Shown here piece by piece: positions 17,270 to 25,588 of a DNA stretch of 64,000 nt (within the stretch, counting starts at the first letter, position 1; the number at the start of each line of letters is the position of its first letter). Position numbers and translations under genes: made by a program. The DNA is taken from contig CP065009.1 in NCBI GenBank assembly GCA_016699755.1, forward strand, positions 1,364,001 through 1,428,000. Direction: 5' to 3'. The notes under the pieces were generated by a model. That model was not told the DNA's origin. It ran no database searches and saw only the letters and a program-made list of their open reading frames with translations. This DNA comes from Candidatus Peregrinibacteria bacterium (GTDB taxonomy: Bacteria > Patescibacteriota > Gracilibacteria > CAIRYL01 > GCA-016699755).

Positions 17270-17714
17270 ATGAGATTCCTCCTTATTTCCGGCATTAATC
17301 ATGTATCTAAAAATTTTTTCTTCTGGACTCAGAACATCAAAAAAGGCATTCCTCAAAAGTGAGTACGTTTTGCTAGAAGATTTTTATTTTCATTTTGAAA
17401 AAGAGAAAACAGAATCGCTCCAACAAAAAGGAGAAGATATTTTAAACGATGGAAAAGAAACAATTATTTTTGCCCATTTATTTGGTGGAATTCTCGCAAA
17501 GGCAGTGCTCGCTAACACTTCCAAAAAAATGTTCCTCTTTTGGCAAACATGGCTTCGCCACACCGGTGGTATTCCAGCGGCGGCAAAACACCTTGATGCT
17601 TCGGTACCTTTTCTTACGTTTGGTGGATACTTAGATGGCATTGTTCCTTTTTCAGACGCAAAAATTGACGAAGTATCTCATGAAAATCTTTGGAGTGAAT
17701 TATATCGTTTATGA
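17270..17714 (+). pseudogene. Decayed alpha/beta hydrolase (frameshift plus loss of nucleophile Ser)
   Basis: A reading frame begins at the ATG at 17270, 2 bp after yjbQ, and encodes MRFLLISGINHVSKNFFFW before a TGA at 17360. A second frame, open from 17301 to 17714, carries on with EYVLLEDFYFHFE and then IIFAHLFGGILAKAVLA, which has the shape of a hydrolase nucleophile elbow (normally AHSFGG). Later GGYLDGIVPF and EVSHENLW fit the catalytic Asp and His loops. So the two frames look like one gene broken by a +1 shift near 17340-17362, and the Ser codon reads TTA (Leu), one base from TCA. The short frame from 17301 could alternatively be an intact inactive paralogue. The substrate is unknown. 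Confidence 0.55.
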
Positions 17715-17746
17715 AAAATAAATGAGGATATTTAAATACATATCTT

Positions 17747-18013
17747 TTGTTTTTTCTGTACTCCGATTCTCTCTTCCGATACTCTGCCCTGTGCCTTTTT
17801 TTCTCCTTGAAAAAAACTATTCGTCGTTGGGTCGAAATTATTGGAGGAACCTTTCTTATTCTTTTGGGAATTGTTGGGCTCGTTCTTCCGTTTCTTCAGG
17901 GAATTCTCTTTATTGTTCTTGGCGTTACTCTTATTTCTCCTGCTCACGGAAAGCGTCTTCTCGCGTATGTAAAGAAAAAATGGCACGATTTTCGAGAAAA
18001 GATAAAAAAATGA
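17747..18013 (+). CDS. Small two-helix membrane protein (PGPGW/DUF454-like)
   Basis: The product has up to 88 residues. Its core is a pair of hydrophobic helices around GIVGLVLPFLQGILFIVLG followed by VTLISPAHGKRLLAYVKKKW, a layout seen in the small PGPGW/DUF454-type membrane families of unknown function. Upstream of the core the frame from the ATG at 17747 encodes an atypical aromatic stretch, so the TTG at 17807 (68 residues, starting LKKTIRRWVEIIGG) is an equally good start. It overlaps the rsmI start by 4 bp (ATGA), so the two are coupled. Confidence 0.6.
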   Translation: MFFLYSDSLFRYSALCLFFSLKKTIRRWVEIIGGTFLILLGIVGLVLPFLQGILFIVLGVTLISPAHGKRLLAYVKKKWHDFREKIKK

Positions 18014-18762
18014 AGAATATTCCAGAAAAATTCTCCGTCTCCTCATTACCTCCTTCGTCGGGGAGGAGCGGAATTCTTTTTGTGGTAGCTACCCCCATTG
18101 GAAATCGTGAAGATATTACGCTTCGAGCACTTCGCACTTTGCAAGAGGTAGATGTTATTGCGGCGGAAGATACACGTCATACCGGAAACCTTTTGAAGCA
18201 TTTTGAAATTTCAAAACCCATTGTTTCATGTCATCAAAACAGTAATCCAGAGAAAATTCTTTACCTTCTTGCAGAAGGAAAAAGCGTAGCACTTGTCACT
18301 GATGCTGGAACACCAGGTATTTCCGATCCCGGAACAAAGTTTGTTTCTGCCACGGTTTCTGCGGGATTTTCCATTAGCTCCATTCCGGGCGCATCCGCAT
18401 TTCTTACTGCGCTTTCTGCAAGTGGATTCCCCGCAAATACTTTTTCTTTTCTTGGTTATGCTCCGCAAAAAAAAGGTCGCGAAACTTTTTTTCGCTCCCT
18501 CAGAGAACAAAAAGAAACTGTTATTTTCTATGAATCCACTCATCGTATTCTCAAATGCTTGGAGTCTCTTGTAAAGGAAATTCCCAATCGGCAAATAGTC
18601 GTTGCACGAGAGCTCACCAAGCTCCATGAAGAATTTTTACGGGGAACTCCAGAAGATGCGCAAGAGGTGCTTAAACATTCTCCAGAAAAACAGAAGGGGG
18701 AATTTGTGGTACTCGTAGCACCAGATCGATTTCACCTTGAGATACGCGTTCCTAAGAAATAA
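18010..18762 (+). CDS. rsmI: 16S rRNA 2'-O-ribose C1402 methyltransferase
   Basis: The 250-residue tetrapyrrole-methylase-fold enzyme uses SAM to methylate C1402 of 16S rRNA at the decoding centre. It shows the family signature VVATPIGNREDITLRAL at the N-terminus, AAEDTRHTGNLLKHF, then VTDAGTPGISDPG and SIPGASAFLTALSASG, then FLGYAPQKKG. Conservation begins shortly after the ATG at 18010; the frame open from 17722 overlaps the membrane-protein gene in another frame. It lacks the extra C-terminal domain of E. coli RsmI and ends soon after the core. It is 4 bp coupled to the upstream small gene. Confidence 0.96.
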   Translation: MKNIPEKFSVSSLPPSSGRSGILFVVATPIGNREDITLRALRTLQEVDVIAAEDTRHTGNLLKHFEISKPIVSCHQNSNPEKILYLLAEGKSVALVTDAGTPGISDPGTKFVSATVSAGFSISSIPGASAFLTALSASGFPANTFSFLGYAPQKKGRETFFRSLREQKETVIFYESTHRILKCLESLVKEIPNRQIVVARELTKLHEEFLRGTPEDAQEVLKHSPEKQKGEFVVLVAPDRFHLEIRVPKK

Positions 18763-18893
18763 CTCCATTCGCTTTTGAGACACATATCCTTAGAGATTTT
18801 GCTTCCCATCATGAGGGGGTCATCAGGGAAGATAAATTGATTTCCTCATAAAAATATGAGAGAATAATCGGAATTTTTTGAAAGAAACACACA

Positions 18894-20180
18894 ATGCGTT
18901 TTTTTGTCTTGGTAATATTTGGAATCCTTCTGTCTTTTTCAGAAACATACGCTGAAGAATCTTCGCCTCCTGAGGGGGGAGTAAAAAAACTTTTTCGCGT
19001 TACTGGCTATTATTCACCACTTCCCAATCAAGCAAAATATGTTCGAGGAAGTTATGAGGCAGACATTCGTCTTAACGGACGGGGAACAAACGGAGCTGAT
19101 GGCACTGAGGTTTTTCCAGGAATGATTGCGGCGCCAAAAACGTATCCGTTTGGCACAAAAATTTTTTTGCCAGGACTTGGACTCGGAACGGTTCATGATC
19201 GAGGTGGAGCCATTGTCTCTGCCGGAAATCGTGGACAATCATACGACAGAATTGATGTTTGGATGGGAAGTGGAGAAGACGGACTTTCTCGCGCACTTGC
19301 TTTTGGTGTTCGTGTTATGGAGGGAGTTCTTTATCCTTTGGGGTCAGCTCTTTCTGATACATTCTCATGGTATGCCATTCCTTCTGCGGATCTTTCGTTT
19401 CTTCCGGATGCCTCTTTTTCTCCTCAATCAATAAGCGCACCAGTGAGCATACAAACCCTTCAAAAATCACTTCGAGAACTTGGGTTATATTCTGGAGAAG
19501 AAAACGGCGTGTTTGATGAAAGAACAGAATCCGCTCTTGTTGATTTTCAACTTTCTTTTGGAGTTATCACCTCAGAAGAGGATTTTGGTGCTGGAAACTA
19601 TGGACCAAAAACAAAAGAGATACTTTCGCATGTTTTGCAGAAGCAATATCAAGAGAAAATATCCGAGGTTTCCTATTTTACCGAATTTTTTCCAGCAGGA
19701 CTGTCTACAGGGAGTTCTGGAGAATCTGTTGCACATCTTCAGGAGTTTTTGAAACGATCAGGTTTTTTAGAGTCGCAAGCGAGTGGTAAGTTTGATGAGC
19801 AAACAGAAATCGCTGTGAAAAACTTTCAGTTAGTGCACGGTGTTGTGCAAAATCCAGATGAGTGGGGAGCAGGGGTTTTTGGTTTTAAAACACAAGAAGC
19901 CCTTTTCCGTCTTCTTGCGGAGCGCAAAGAAAACACTTCGACAGAAAAGGATTTGGGAATAATTGCTACAAATTTTGGAACCCCAAAACCTTTAGAAGAA
20001 AAAAAGTCTTCTCCTCATAATGTAGAACCAAACACGAGAAAACCGGAGTTTCTTATTGCGGATTTTTCTCCCATTCCTTCAGTTCAGGAGTCAATGCCAA
20101 GAAATGTTGTTGCCGGTTCTGCTTCAAAAAGAGAACAGGTGGCATCGGCAGAGTTTTTACCACCTACAACAGCGCCTTAA
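18894..20180 (+). CDS. Secreted 3D-domain cell-wall protein with two peptidoglycan-binding domains
   Basis: The 428-residue protein has a signal peptide (RFFVLVIFGILLSFSETYA, cleavage near residue 20). A 3D domain follows (double-psi barrel as in MltA/YuiC-type muralytic proteins) with the three conserved Asp residues in VHDRGGAIV and SYDRIDVWM, plus FGTKIFLPGLG. Then come two PG_binding_1 repeats at about residues 185-245 and 275-335 (IQTLQKSLRELGLYSG; AHLQEFLKRSGFLES), each ending in a YGPKTKE or FGFKTQE type motif. A low-complexity Pro/Ser/Lys tail ends the protein. Probable role: lytic remodelling or binding of peptidoglycan outside the membrane. Its 3' end overlaps that of the convergent mdh by 17 bp. 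Confidence 0.88.
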   Translation: MRFFVLVIFGILLSFSETYAEESSPPEGGVKKLFRVTGYYSPLPNQAKYVRGSYEADIRLNGRGTNGADGTEVFPGMIAAPKTYPFGTKIFLPGLGLGTVHDRGGAIVSAGNRGQSYDRIDVWMGSGEDGLSRALAFGVRVMEGVLYPLGSALSDTFSWYAIPSADLSFLPDASFSPQSISAPVSIQTLQKSLRELGLYSGEENGVFDERTESALVDFQLSFGVITSEEDFGAGNYGPKTKEILSHVLQKQYQEKISEVSYFTEFFPAGLSTGSSGESVAHLQEFLKRSGFLESQASGKFDEQTEIAVKNFQLVHGVVQNPDEWGAGVFGFKTQEALFRLLAERKENTSTEKDLGIIATNFGTPKPLEEKKSSPHNVEPNTRKPEFLIADFSPIPSVQESMPRNVVAGSASKREQVASAEFLPPTTAP

Positions 20181-21144
20181 CCATCTCCCGTTCTTGTACC
20201 AATTCGTCTATGGAAGTACGAAAACGTCCTTCTCCAAACGGACTCATAGAAAGCCCTTCTACTACCTGTATTTCTCCGCCTGTGCTTTGAAGGGGAAAAC
20301 TACACACTAATCCTTCGGGAACGCCATATTCTCCACGACTCAACACCCCCATGCTAAATGATTCTCCTTCTGGTGTAGGAGTTTCAATTCGTCGCACGGA
20401 ATCGAGAATAGCGTTTGCGGCAGAGGCGGCGGAAGAGGCTCCGCGCGCTTCAATAATTTTTGCGCCACGTTGTTGAATAGTTGTGAGAAAATCATTTTCA
20501 AGCCACGAGCGGTTAGTAATAACATCTGGTGCGAGTTTTTCTAATATTCTTGCATTTTCAAAGTCGGGATACTGGGTGCTACTGTGGTTTCCCCAAATGG
20601 TCATGTTTTGAATTTCTGCTAGAGAAACATTTGCCTTGTGCGCAAGTTGGTGTTTTGCACGGTTTTCATCGAGTGCGGTCATGGCGAAAAAATGTCGTTC
20701 GGGAAGTTTTGGTGCATGCGCACGAGCGATGAGGCAGTTCGTATTGCATGGATTTCCCACAACAAGAACGCGAACATCTGGGCTTGCATTTTCCTGAATT
20801 GCTTTTCCTTGATCCACAAAAATTTTCCCATTGATTTCGAGCAAATCTTTTCGCTCCATTCCGGCTTTTCGGGGAACACTTCCTACGAGAATTGCCCAAT
20901 CTGTGCCAGAAAATCCAATATTCACATCAGAAGTCGTCACCACTTCTTCAAGAAGAGGAAAGGCACAATCATCGAGCTCCATACGAACTCCTTCTAGCGC
21001 GGGAAGTGAGCGCTCCAATTCAATAAGTCGAAGGCGAACCGGAGTAGAAGAGCCAAAGAGTTCTCCGCTTGCAATACGAAAAATGAGGGCGTATCCAATT
21101 TGCCCTGCGGCTCCGGTAATACTTACGGTTTTAGTGGAATTCAT
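20164..21144 (-). CDS. mdh: Malate dehydrogenase (cytosolic-type, NAD-dependent)
   Basis: The 326-residue enzyme starts MNSTKTVSITGAAGQIGYAL, with the GxxGxxG NAD fold. It carries the malate-type substrate motif SVPRKAGMERKDLLEIN (two Arg residues contacting the dicarboxylate), VGNPCNTNCLIA, the TALDENRA segment typical of cytosolic-type MDH, and the catalytic His in IWGNHSSTQYPD. It interconverts malate and oxaloacetate. The frame extends eight codons upstream, but the ATG at 21144 fits the family start. It lies 14 bp after the aminotransferase gene, so the two are probably co-transcribed. No other TCA-cycle gene occurs here, so a role in redox balance or aspartate supply is more likely than a full cycle (inference). 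Confidence 0.95.
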   Translation of the reverse strand: MNSTKTVSITGAAGQIGYALIFRIASGELFGSSTPVRLRLIELERSLPALEGVRMELDDCAFPLLEEVVTTSDVNIGFSGTDWAILVGSVPRKAGMERKDLLEINGKIFVDQGKAIQENASPDVRVLVVGNPCNTNCLIARAHAPKLPERHFFAMTALDENRAKHQLAHKANVSLAEIQNMTIWGNHSSTQYPDFENARILEKLAPDVITNRSWLENDFLTTIQQRGAKIIEARGASSAASAANAILDSVRRIETPTPEGESFSMGVLSRGEYGVPEGLVCSFPLQSTGGEIQVVEGLSMSPFGEGRFRTSIDELVQEREMVKALL

Positions 21145-21158
21145 GTGGAGAAGAAATA

Positions 21159-22274
21159 TTAAAGACAAAGAGAGCGAGCTTCAGCAATACCAGAAACAAT
21201 GCGTTCTAATATGTTTGGAATGTCAGGATCTTCCAAAAAGAGGGGAATACGAACATATCCAGCACTCTCTTCAGGAAGAGCAAGTGGTAAAAACCCTCCG
21301 TGATGCGGAATATGGAGTCCAAATTGTTCTTTTGCGATCTGGACGAATTGATCCCAATTATCCAGAGTAATGCCAGAAATTTTTCCTCCCCAAAAATGTC
21401 CACCTCGAATATTTCGCTGTTTCGATTCGGGAAGATATTTCTCCATAAGCTCATTGAATTGAGAAACACGTTCTCGCCCATCTGGAAGGACATTCTCTTG
21501 TATATGTCGCTCCCAATCGCCATTTTTAAGGAGTTGAAATGTCACCGCTTGTGTGGGAAGAACAGGACTCAGTCGCCAAGAACTTAAGAAGGAGAGAAAA
21601 TCATCCGTATATCGTTCGGGAATAATAATTCCACCTGTGTGACTCGCCGCATTGATTGTTTTTGACCACGAAAAAGTCTGAAGAACATGATCTTCTACCG
21701 GAAGTGGGATAATTGGCTCAAAATAAGAAAGATCAAGGTACGCACCATCGCGAATCACGAGCCAATCATTCTCTTTTGCGATGGTAGAAATCGTCTGTAT
21801 ATTTTCCTCGGTGTGAAAAATTCCGCTCGGATTATCGTACCAAGGGATGGTATAGAACACGCCTTTTTGAGAAGTATTTTTTATTTTCTCTTCAGCTTCT
21901 TCTGTGTTTAGTCCCTCGTTTTTCATGGAAATACTTTGCGGAGAAAGCTCAAGTATTTTCGCAATAATGAGTGGTCGATCGTAGACTTCTTTTCCTGCGA
22001 TATATGCGCCAATTTCTCCTCGTGTTTTGAGGAAAAGGAGAAAATGATTGAGTGCATCCATAGAACCATTACTGATGAATACTCGCTTTTTTTCTACGGA
22101 AAATTTTTCCGCTACTTTTTCTCGAAGTGGCTCATAGCCTGCAAAATGTCCGTATTGTAAAAATGCGCTTTCATCTTCTTTTGCGACAGTTTTATAGGCG
22201 CGCAAAATGGCGCTTGAGAACTTTCTCATAACAGAAATTGGCGGCAACCCACGGGCAAGAAGAATGGGCTTCAT
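21159..22274 (-). CDS. PLP-dependent aminotransferase, class I/II (fold type I)
   Basis: The 371-residue protein has the complete fold-type I set: YGHFAGYEPLRE near residue 41, ISNGSMDALN near 67, YDNPSG with Asn148, the Asp176/Tyr179 pair in IRDGAYLDLSYF, and Lys205 in TFSWSKTINAASHTGG as the Schiff-base lysine. The overall pattern is nearest to the 2-aminoadipate/aromatic (MocR-like) transaminase group without the GntR domain. The amino acid substrate cannot be told; coupling with mdh suggests an oxo-acid link such as aspartate/oxaloacetate, but that is inference. Homology begins at the ATG at 22274; the longer frame to 22409 covers the promoter. Confidence 0.9.
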   Translation of the reverse strand: MKPILLARGLPPISVMRKFSSAILRAYKTVAKEDESAFLQYGHFAGYEPLREKVAEKFSVEKKRVFISNGSMDALNHFLLFLKTRGEIGAYIAGKEVYDRPLIIAKILELSPQSISMKNEGLNTEEAEEKIKNTSQKGVFYTIPWYDNPSGIFHTEENIQTISTIAKENDWLVIRDGAYLDLSYFEPIIPLPVEDHVLQTFSWSKTINAASHTGGIIIPERYTDDFLSFLSSWRLSPVLPTQAVTFQLLKNGDWERHIQENVLPDGRERVSQFNELMEKYLPESKQRNIRGGHFWGGKISGITLDNWDQFVQIAKEQFGLHIPHHGGFLPLALPEESAGYVRIPLFLEDPDIPNILERIVSGIAEARSLCL

Positions 22275-22297
22275 AGGGAGAGGAGAAAACAAATAAT

Positions 22298-22327
22298 ATT
22301 GTAACGGGCTTGGTTTTGGATATGCAA
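22298..22327 (-). promoter_or_regulatory. Candidate promoter of the aminotransferase-mdh operon
   Basis: On the minus strand TTGCAT (22327-22322), an 18-bp spacer, then TACAAT (22303-22298). The predicted transcript start is about 16 nt before the ATG at 22274, again a very short leader. Confidence 0.55.
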
Positions 22328-22603
22328 TAATGACAGGTGTTTTTTGGTGTTTTGGTAGTGTCAACGAGAATGAAAAGTAAAATTTGAGATATTTTTTGAT
22401 ACTCCACAAATGTTTGTCTACTCCAAAAATTTAAAAACCATTTTCCATACTTTTCTTTGGGAATCACTGTGACCATGCTTTTGAGAACATCTTGTTCATC
22501 AAAATTTTATCTCCGATATCTATCAAAAATGTGTATGCAATCCTATCCTTCGGCGGATATTTTGGTGGTGGCAGAAAATAGAAGAATTTTTGGACAGAAA
22601 AGG

Positions 22604-22632
22604 TTGCGACTCGTCACATTTTTCGATACAAT
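22604..22632 (+). promoter_or_regulatory. Strong sigma70-type promoter in front of the structured-RNA candidate
   Basis: TTGCGA at 22604-22609, a 17-bp spacer, and TACAAT at 22627-22632 (4/6 and 5/6 matches to consensus). No start codon with a credible protein follows; instead the hairpin-rich region 22640-23007 does. Confidence 0.6.
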
Positions 22633-22639
22633 GATTTGA

Positions 22640-23007
22640 ATCTTTTGGAAAAAAGAATTCAGCAAGAAAGGAAAGCGGTTTGACCGCAACACCTACAGAA
22701 CGTTTTCCTTTCTTCGCTTTCCAAGAAGGTTTTCACCGAAGAGCCACGTGAAAACCCCGCCTCATACAAAAAATGCTCACATGGGCAGAAAGATTTTTCT
22801 TTCTCGACTGCATGAGAACGAGCAGGTCGCAGGAACGACCAAAAACACCTCCGGAGGAAGGCAAGAAAAACGAGTCTGGTTCGACTCACCCGTTTCGCGA
22901 CAAAAGGATTCCCCGCAACAAAACTTTGTTTATCGTTGGCAGGATGGAACCAAAACGCGAAAAACACCAAAACAAAAAAACGCACATCATCTGATGGCGT
23001 TTTTTTG
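22640..23007 (+). ncRNA. Candidate structured non-coding RNA of about 370 nt, family not recognised
   Basis: The 750 bp between the starts and ends of the flanking minus-strand genes hold no convincing protein gene. A good promoter at 22604-22632 and a rho-independent terminator at 22974-23007 bracket this stretch. Inside are many perfect helices. An 11-bp helix pairs 22664-22674 with 22704-22714, extendable by 3 bp past one bulge, and encloses a GCGGT/ACCGC hairpin (22675-22687). A 9-bp hairpin lies at 22728-22756, a bulged stem at 22776-22816, GGTCG/CGACC at 22825-22840, a CCTCCGGAGG palindrome at 22848-22857 and GAGTC/GACTC at 22872-22887. The size suits RNase P RNA or tmRNA, but the P4 core motif GAGGAAAGTCC, a tag frame and a CCA-ended tRNA-like part are all missing. 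The transcript is inferred, not shown. Confidence 0.55.
22974..23007. terminator. Bidirectional rho-independent terminator
   Basis: A stem AACGC(A)CATCA / TGATGGCGTT with one bulged A and a 2-nt loop is flanked by an A-run on the left and a T-run on the right. It can end the plus-strand RNA candidate and, read on the minus strand, the trpD-trpCF transcript whose stop is at 23029. Confidence 0.85.
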
Positions 23008-23028
23008 TAGGGAAATGATTTTTCCTTT

Positions 23029-24426
23029 TTAAAAAATGATTGAGTGGTCTCGAAATTCCTTCATTCGTTTTTCATCCCATTCTCCACTTTCATTTTCAAT
23101 TCCACTTGCTGTATCTGTTCCATCTGCTTCTGTTTTTTCAAGAATCTCCCGAACATTCTCCGGCGTCACTCCTCCTGCCACGAGAAAAGGTTTTGTCATT
23201 TTGGGAAGCATATTTGATGGAAATATTTTCCCCGAACCAGGATGCGCGCCATCAAACAAAAAGACATCCGCCACATTTTTCCAAGAAGAAAGCGTTTCTT
23301 GAAACGGAAGATTTTCTCCCACAGAAATTCCCTTAATAAGAGAAATAGGGAATCCACAAAAATCATCTGCGGATTCTTGCCCCGAGAGTTGCGCAAAATC
23401 GAGGTGGTATTTTTGACATATTTGAAGTACTTCTTCTGGATTTTGATTTTGGAATACACCTACAAAACGTATTTTTTTGCGCGGAAACGCAGAAAGAGTT
23501 TCTGCAACGGATGCGGAAATACATCGCTTAGAAGTGGGAACAAAGTTGAGTCCGAGAAGCGGAATATCGAGTTCTTCCGCCAAACGAAATCCTTGTTCTG
23601 AACGAACGCCACAAAACTTTATAAGCGGAGCAGGATGCACAAGAAATTGTGTTTTTTTTCGAAGCGCTTCATAAAAATCTTGCTTTTCATCTTCCGCTGC
23701 AGAACGAATGAGGTGACTTCCCACAAGAACGCCATTCGCCACGGATTGAACCAAGCGAACATCTGCCCCAGAAAATCCCGAAAGGCTCAAGCATATTCGG
23801 TCTTGCGGAATATTACGCGCCAAACGAAATGTTCGTCCAATATCGAGCGAAAAATTGGCAAGATCGCGATTGTTGATGCCAATAATTTTGCAATCGGTGG
23901 AGAGTGCTTTGTGAAGGTCTGTTTCATCGGCAATTTCGACAAGTGGTTCCATTCCAAGAGATCGAGAACAGGAGAGGAGACGAAAAAGCTCTTCTTGAGA
24001 AAGAAGACGCACAATGAGCAGAACGCTATCCGCACCAAAAAAACGTGCTCTTTGAATTTGCTTTTCCGAAAGAACAAATTCTTTACAAAGAATAGGAGTG
24101 GCTTTTGTGGCGGATTTTGCCGCGCGGATATTTTCGTACGATCCTCCAAAAAATGAAGTATCGGCAAGAACAGAAATCGCGGATGCACCACCTATTTCGT
24201 ATGCTTGGGCAATATTTCCAATATCAGCATTTTTTGGGAGTAACGCACCAGAAACCGGAGAAGCCGGCTTGATTTCTGCAATAAGCCGAGGAATATCATT
24301 GTGAACGGATTTTTGGAGTGCCGCGTAAAAATCACGTTCCGCTTGTGGAAGCGATTCAGAAATATCGGGAAGGGCGTTTATCTCTGTGCGTTTCGCCTCT
24401 GCAATGGTATCGAGAATATCTGACAT
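23029..24426 (-). CDS. trpCF: Bifunctional indole-3-glycerol-phosphate synthase / phosphoribosylanthranilate isomerase (TrpC-TrpF fusion)
   Basis: The 465-residue protein joins two TIM barrels of tryptophan synthesis. Residues about 1-255 are IGPS: LIAEIKPASPVSG with the catalytic Lys, ILCKEFVLSEKQI, GADSVLLIVRLL, IIGINNRDLANF and GVLVGSHLIR. Residues about 270-465 are PRAI: PLIKFCGVRSEQG with the catalytic Cys, VGVFQNQNPEEVL, FAQLSGQE, DVFLFDGAHPGSGK with the catalytic Asp, and LVAGGVTPENV. The order matches the E. coli-type fusion. The start at 24426 (MSDILDTI) is preferred over the upstream Met because it lies 2 bp after the trpD stop. No trpE, trpG, trpA or trpB is in the window, so the rest of the pathway must be elsewhere or absent. 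Confidence 0.95.
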   Translation of the reverse strand: MSDILDTIAEAKRTEINALPDISESLPQAERDFYAALQKSVHNDIPRLIAEIKPASPVSGALLPKNADIGNIAQAYEIGGASAISVLADTSFFGGSYENIRAAKSATKATPILCKEFVLSEKQIQRARFFGADSVLLIVRLLSQEELFRLLSCSRSLGMEPLVEIADETDLHKALSTDCKIIGINNRDLANFSLDIGRTFRLARNIPQDRICLSLSGFSGADVRLVQSVANGVLVGSHLIRSAAEDEKQDFYEALRKKTQFLVHPAPLIKFCGVRSEQGFRLAEELDIPLLGLNFVPTSKRCISASVAETLSAFPRKKIRFVGVFQNQNPEEVLQICQKYHLDFAQLSGQESADDFCGFPISLIKGISVGENLPFQETLSSWKNVADVFLFDGAHPGSGKIFPSNMLPKMTKPFLVAGGVTPENVREILEKTEADGTDTASGIENESGEWDEKRMKEFRDHSIIF

Positions 24427-24428
24427 AC

Positions 24429-25451
24429 TTACAAAGAAGAAACACAAGAAATCGCCTTCTCTTGGAGCTTTCGAAATACTGCCTCCGCAGAACCGTTTCG
24501 GACCGCCTCTTGCGCACGTTGGAAGTTTTTTTGAAGATTCAAATTTCCTTCAAAATCCCCCCCCTCAAATACAGAAAGTGCCACGGCAGTGTTCACGAGT
24601 ACTAAATGCGCCCGAGAAGAATTCACCTGTTTTTCAAAGAGAAACTCGCGTGCAAATGCGAGATTTTCTTCTCGTCCGCCTCCTTGAATTTCGGAAAAAG
24701 AAACCGAAGAAAGCCCGAACATTTCGGGTGTAATAATTGATTCTCCATTTTGAGAAGAGACAATATGCGTTGCTCCTGTCACGGTAACCTCATCGAGTCC
24801 ATCGGAGCCATGCACAACCATCACCTTTTTTCGTCCCATACCGGTACATGCTTTGAGAAGAAGTGACATATACTCTTTGTTCGAAACGCCTATGAGTTGT
24901 GCTTCGGGATTGAGTGGAGAAAGCACCGGACCGAGCAGGTTGAACATTGTCGGCACGCCCATTTCTTTCCGTACAGCGCCAAATGCCGCCATATTTGGGT
25001 AACATCGTGGTGCGAAAAAGAATCCGATTCCGACGCTCTCCACACATCCCCGAGATTGTTCCGGTGAGAGATTGATGGGAATATTAAGCACTTCCAAAAG
25101 ATCAAAACTTCCAAATCGTCCGCTGCTCGCACGATTTCCGTGCTTTGCCACCGGAATTCCTAGTGCTGCCAGCACAAACGCCGAAAGGGTACTTGCGTTT
25201 ATTCTTGGTAAACCGCTTCCTCCTGTTCCGCAAACATCAATTGCGGGGAACGTTTCCGAAAAATTTCCGAGTATTTGTGCTGCAAAGAATACTTCATCCG
25301 CTGAAACTCCCTTTGTGTTTTGTAGTTCGAGGATTTCTCGTTTTTCCGCATCCGAAAGTTCTCCCGAAAAAGATGATTGCAAAAAGAATGCCATCTGTTC
25401 TTGCGTAAGAGTGTTTTTAGCAATGAGAGTTTTTCGAATATCAGCAAGCAT
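24429..25451 (-). CDS. trpD: Anthranilate phosphoribosyltransferase
   Basis: The 340-residue enzyme transfers phosphoribose from PRPP to anthranilate, the step before TrpF and TrpC. It shows the glycine-rich PRPP loop DVCGTGGSGLPRINAST, then VAKHGNRASSGRFGS, the RCYPNMA anthranilate-site Arg region, FNLLGPVLSPLNPEAQLIG, and the metal motif HGSDGLDEVT. An N-terminal helical domain precedes the PRPP fold as in the family. It is the first gene of the two-gene trp operon and is divergent from ferritin. PRPP would be supplied by Prs, encoded at 52212. Confidence 0.96.
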   Translation of the reverse strand: MLADIRKTLIAKNTLTQEQMAFFLQSSFSGELSDAEKREILELQNTKGVSADEVFFAAQILGNFSETFPAIDVCGTGGSGLPRINASTLSAFVLAALGIPVAKHGNRASSGRFGSFDLLEVLNIPINLSPEQSRGCVESVGIGFFFAPRCYPNMAAFGAVRKEMGVPTMFNLLGPVLSPLNPEAQLIGVSNKEYMSLLLKACTGMGRKKVMVVHGSDGLDEVTVTGATHIVSSQNGESIITPEMFGLSSVSFSEIQGGGREENLAFAREFLFEKQVNSSRAHLVLVNTAVALSVFEGGDFEGNLNLQKNFQRAQEAVRNGSAEAVFRKLQEKAISCVSSL

Positions 25452-25588
25452 AATTACGAGAAAATCGTGAGAAAGTATGCCTGTTTTTAGGGCTTCAAAA
25501 AAGAGATTATTGATGATTGCGAAACAGGTTGCCCCTTTGTGAGTGGAGGCGTACCCTTTTTTTGGTAGTTTTTCTTTTTCTCCTCAAC

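Noticed and set aside
22688..22704. TACAGAACG resembling the 3'-terminal conserved segment (P4 strand) of RNase P RNA on the plus strand
   Set aside because: No GAGGAAAGTCC partner lies within 400 bp upstream and a good promoter lies in between, so an rnpB ending here is not supported; covariance search would settle it.
22877..22890. GGTTCGACTC as a tRNA/tmRNA T-arm
   Set aside because: The flanks do not pair as a T-stem; it is the loop of a GAGTC/GACTC hairpin instead.
22659..22985. 108-codon minus-strand open frame
   Set aside because: Its composition is not protein-like, it lies downstream of the trp terminator, and it mirrors the RNA helices.
22748..23032. 94-codon plus-strand open frame
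   Set aside because: It runs through the terminator hairpin, has no family resemblance and covers the hairpin-rich RNA candidate.
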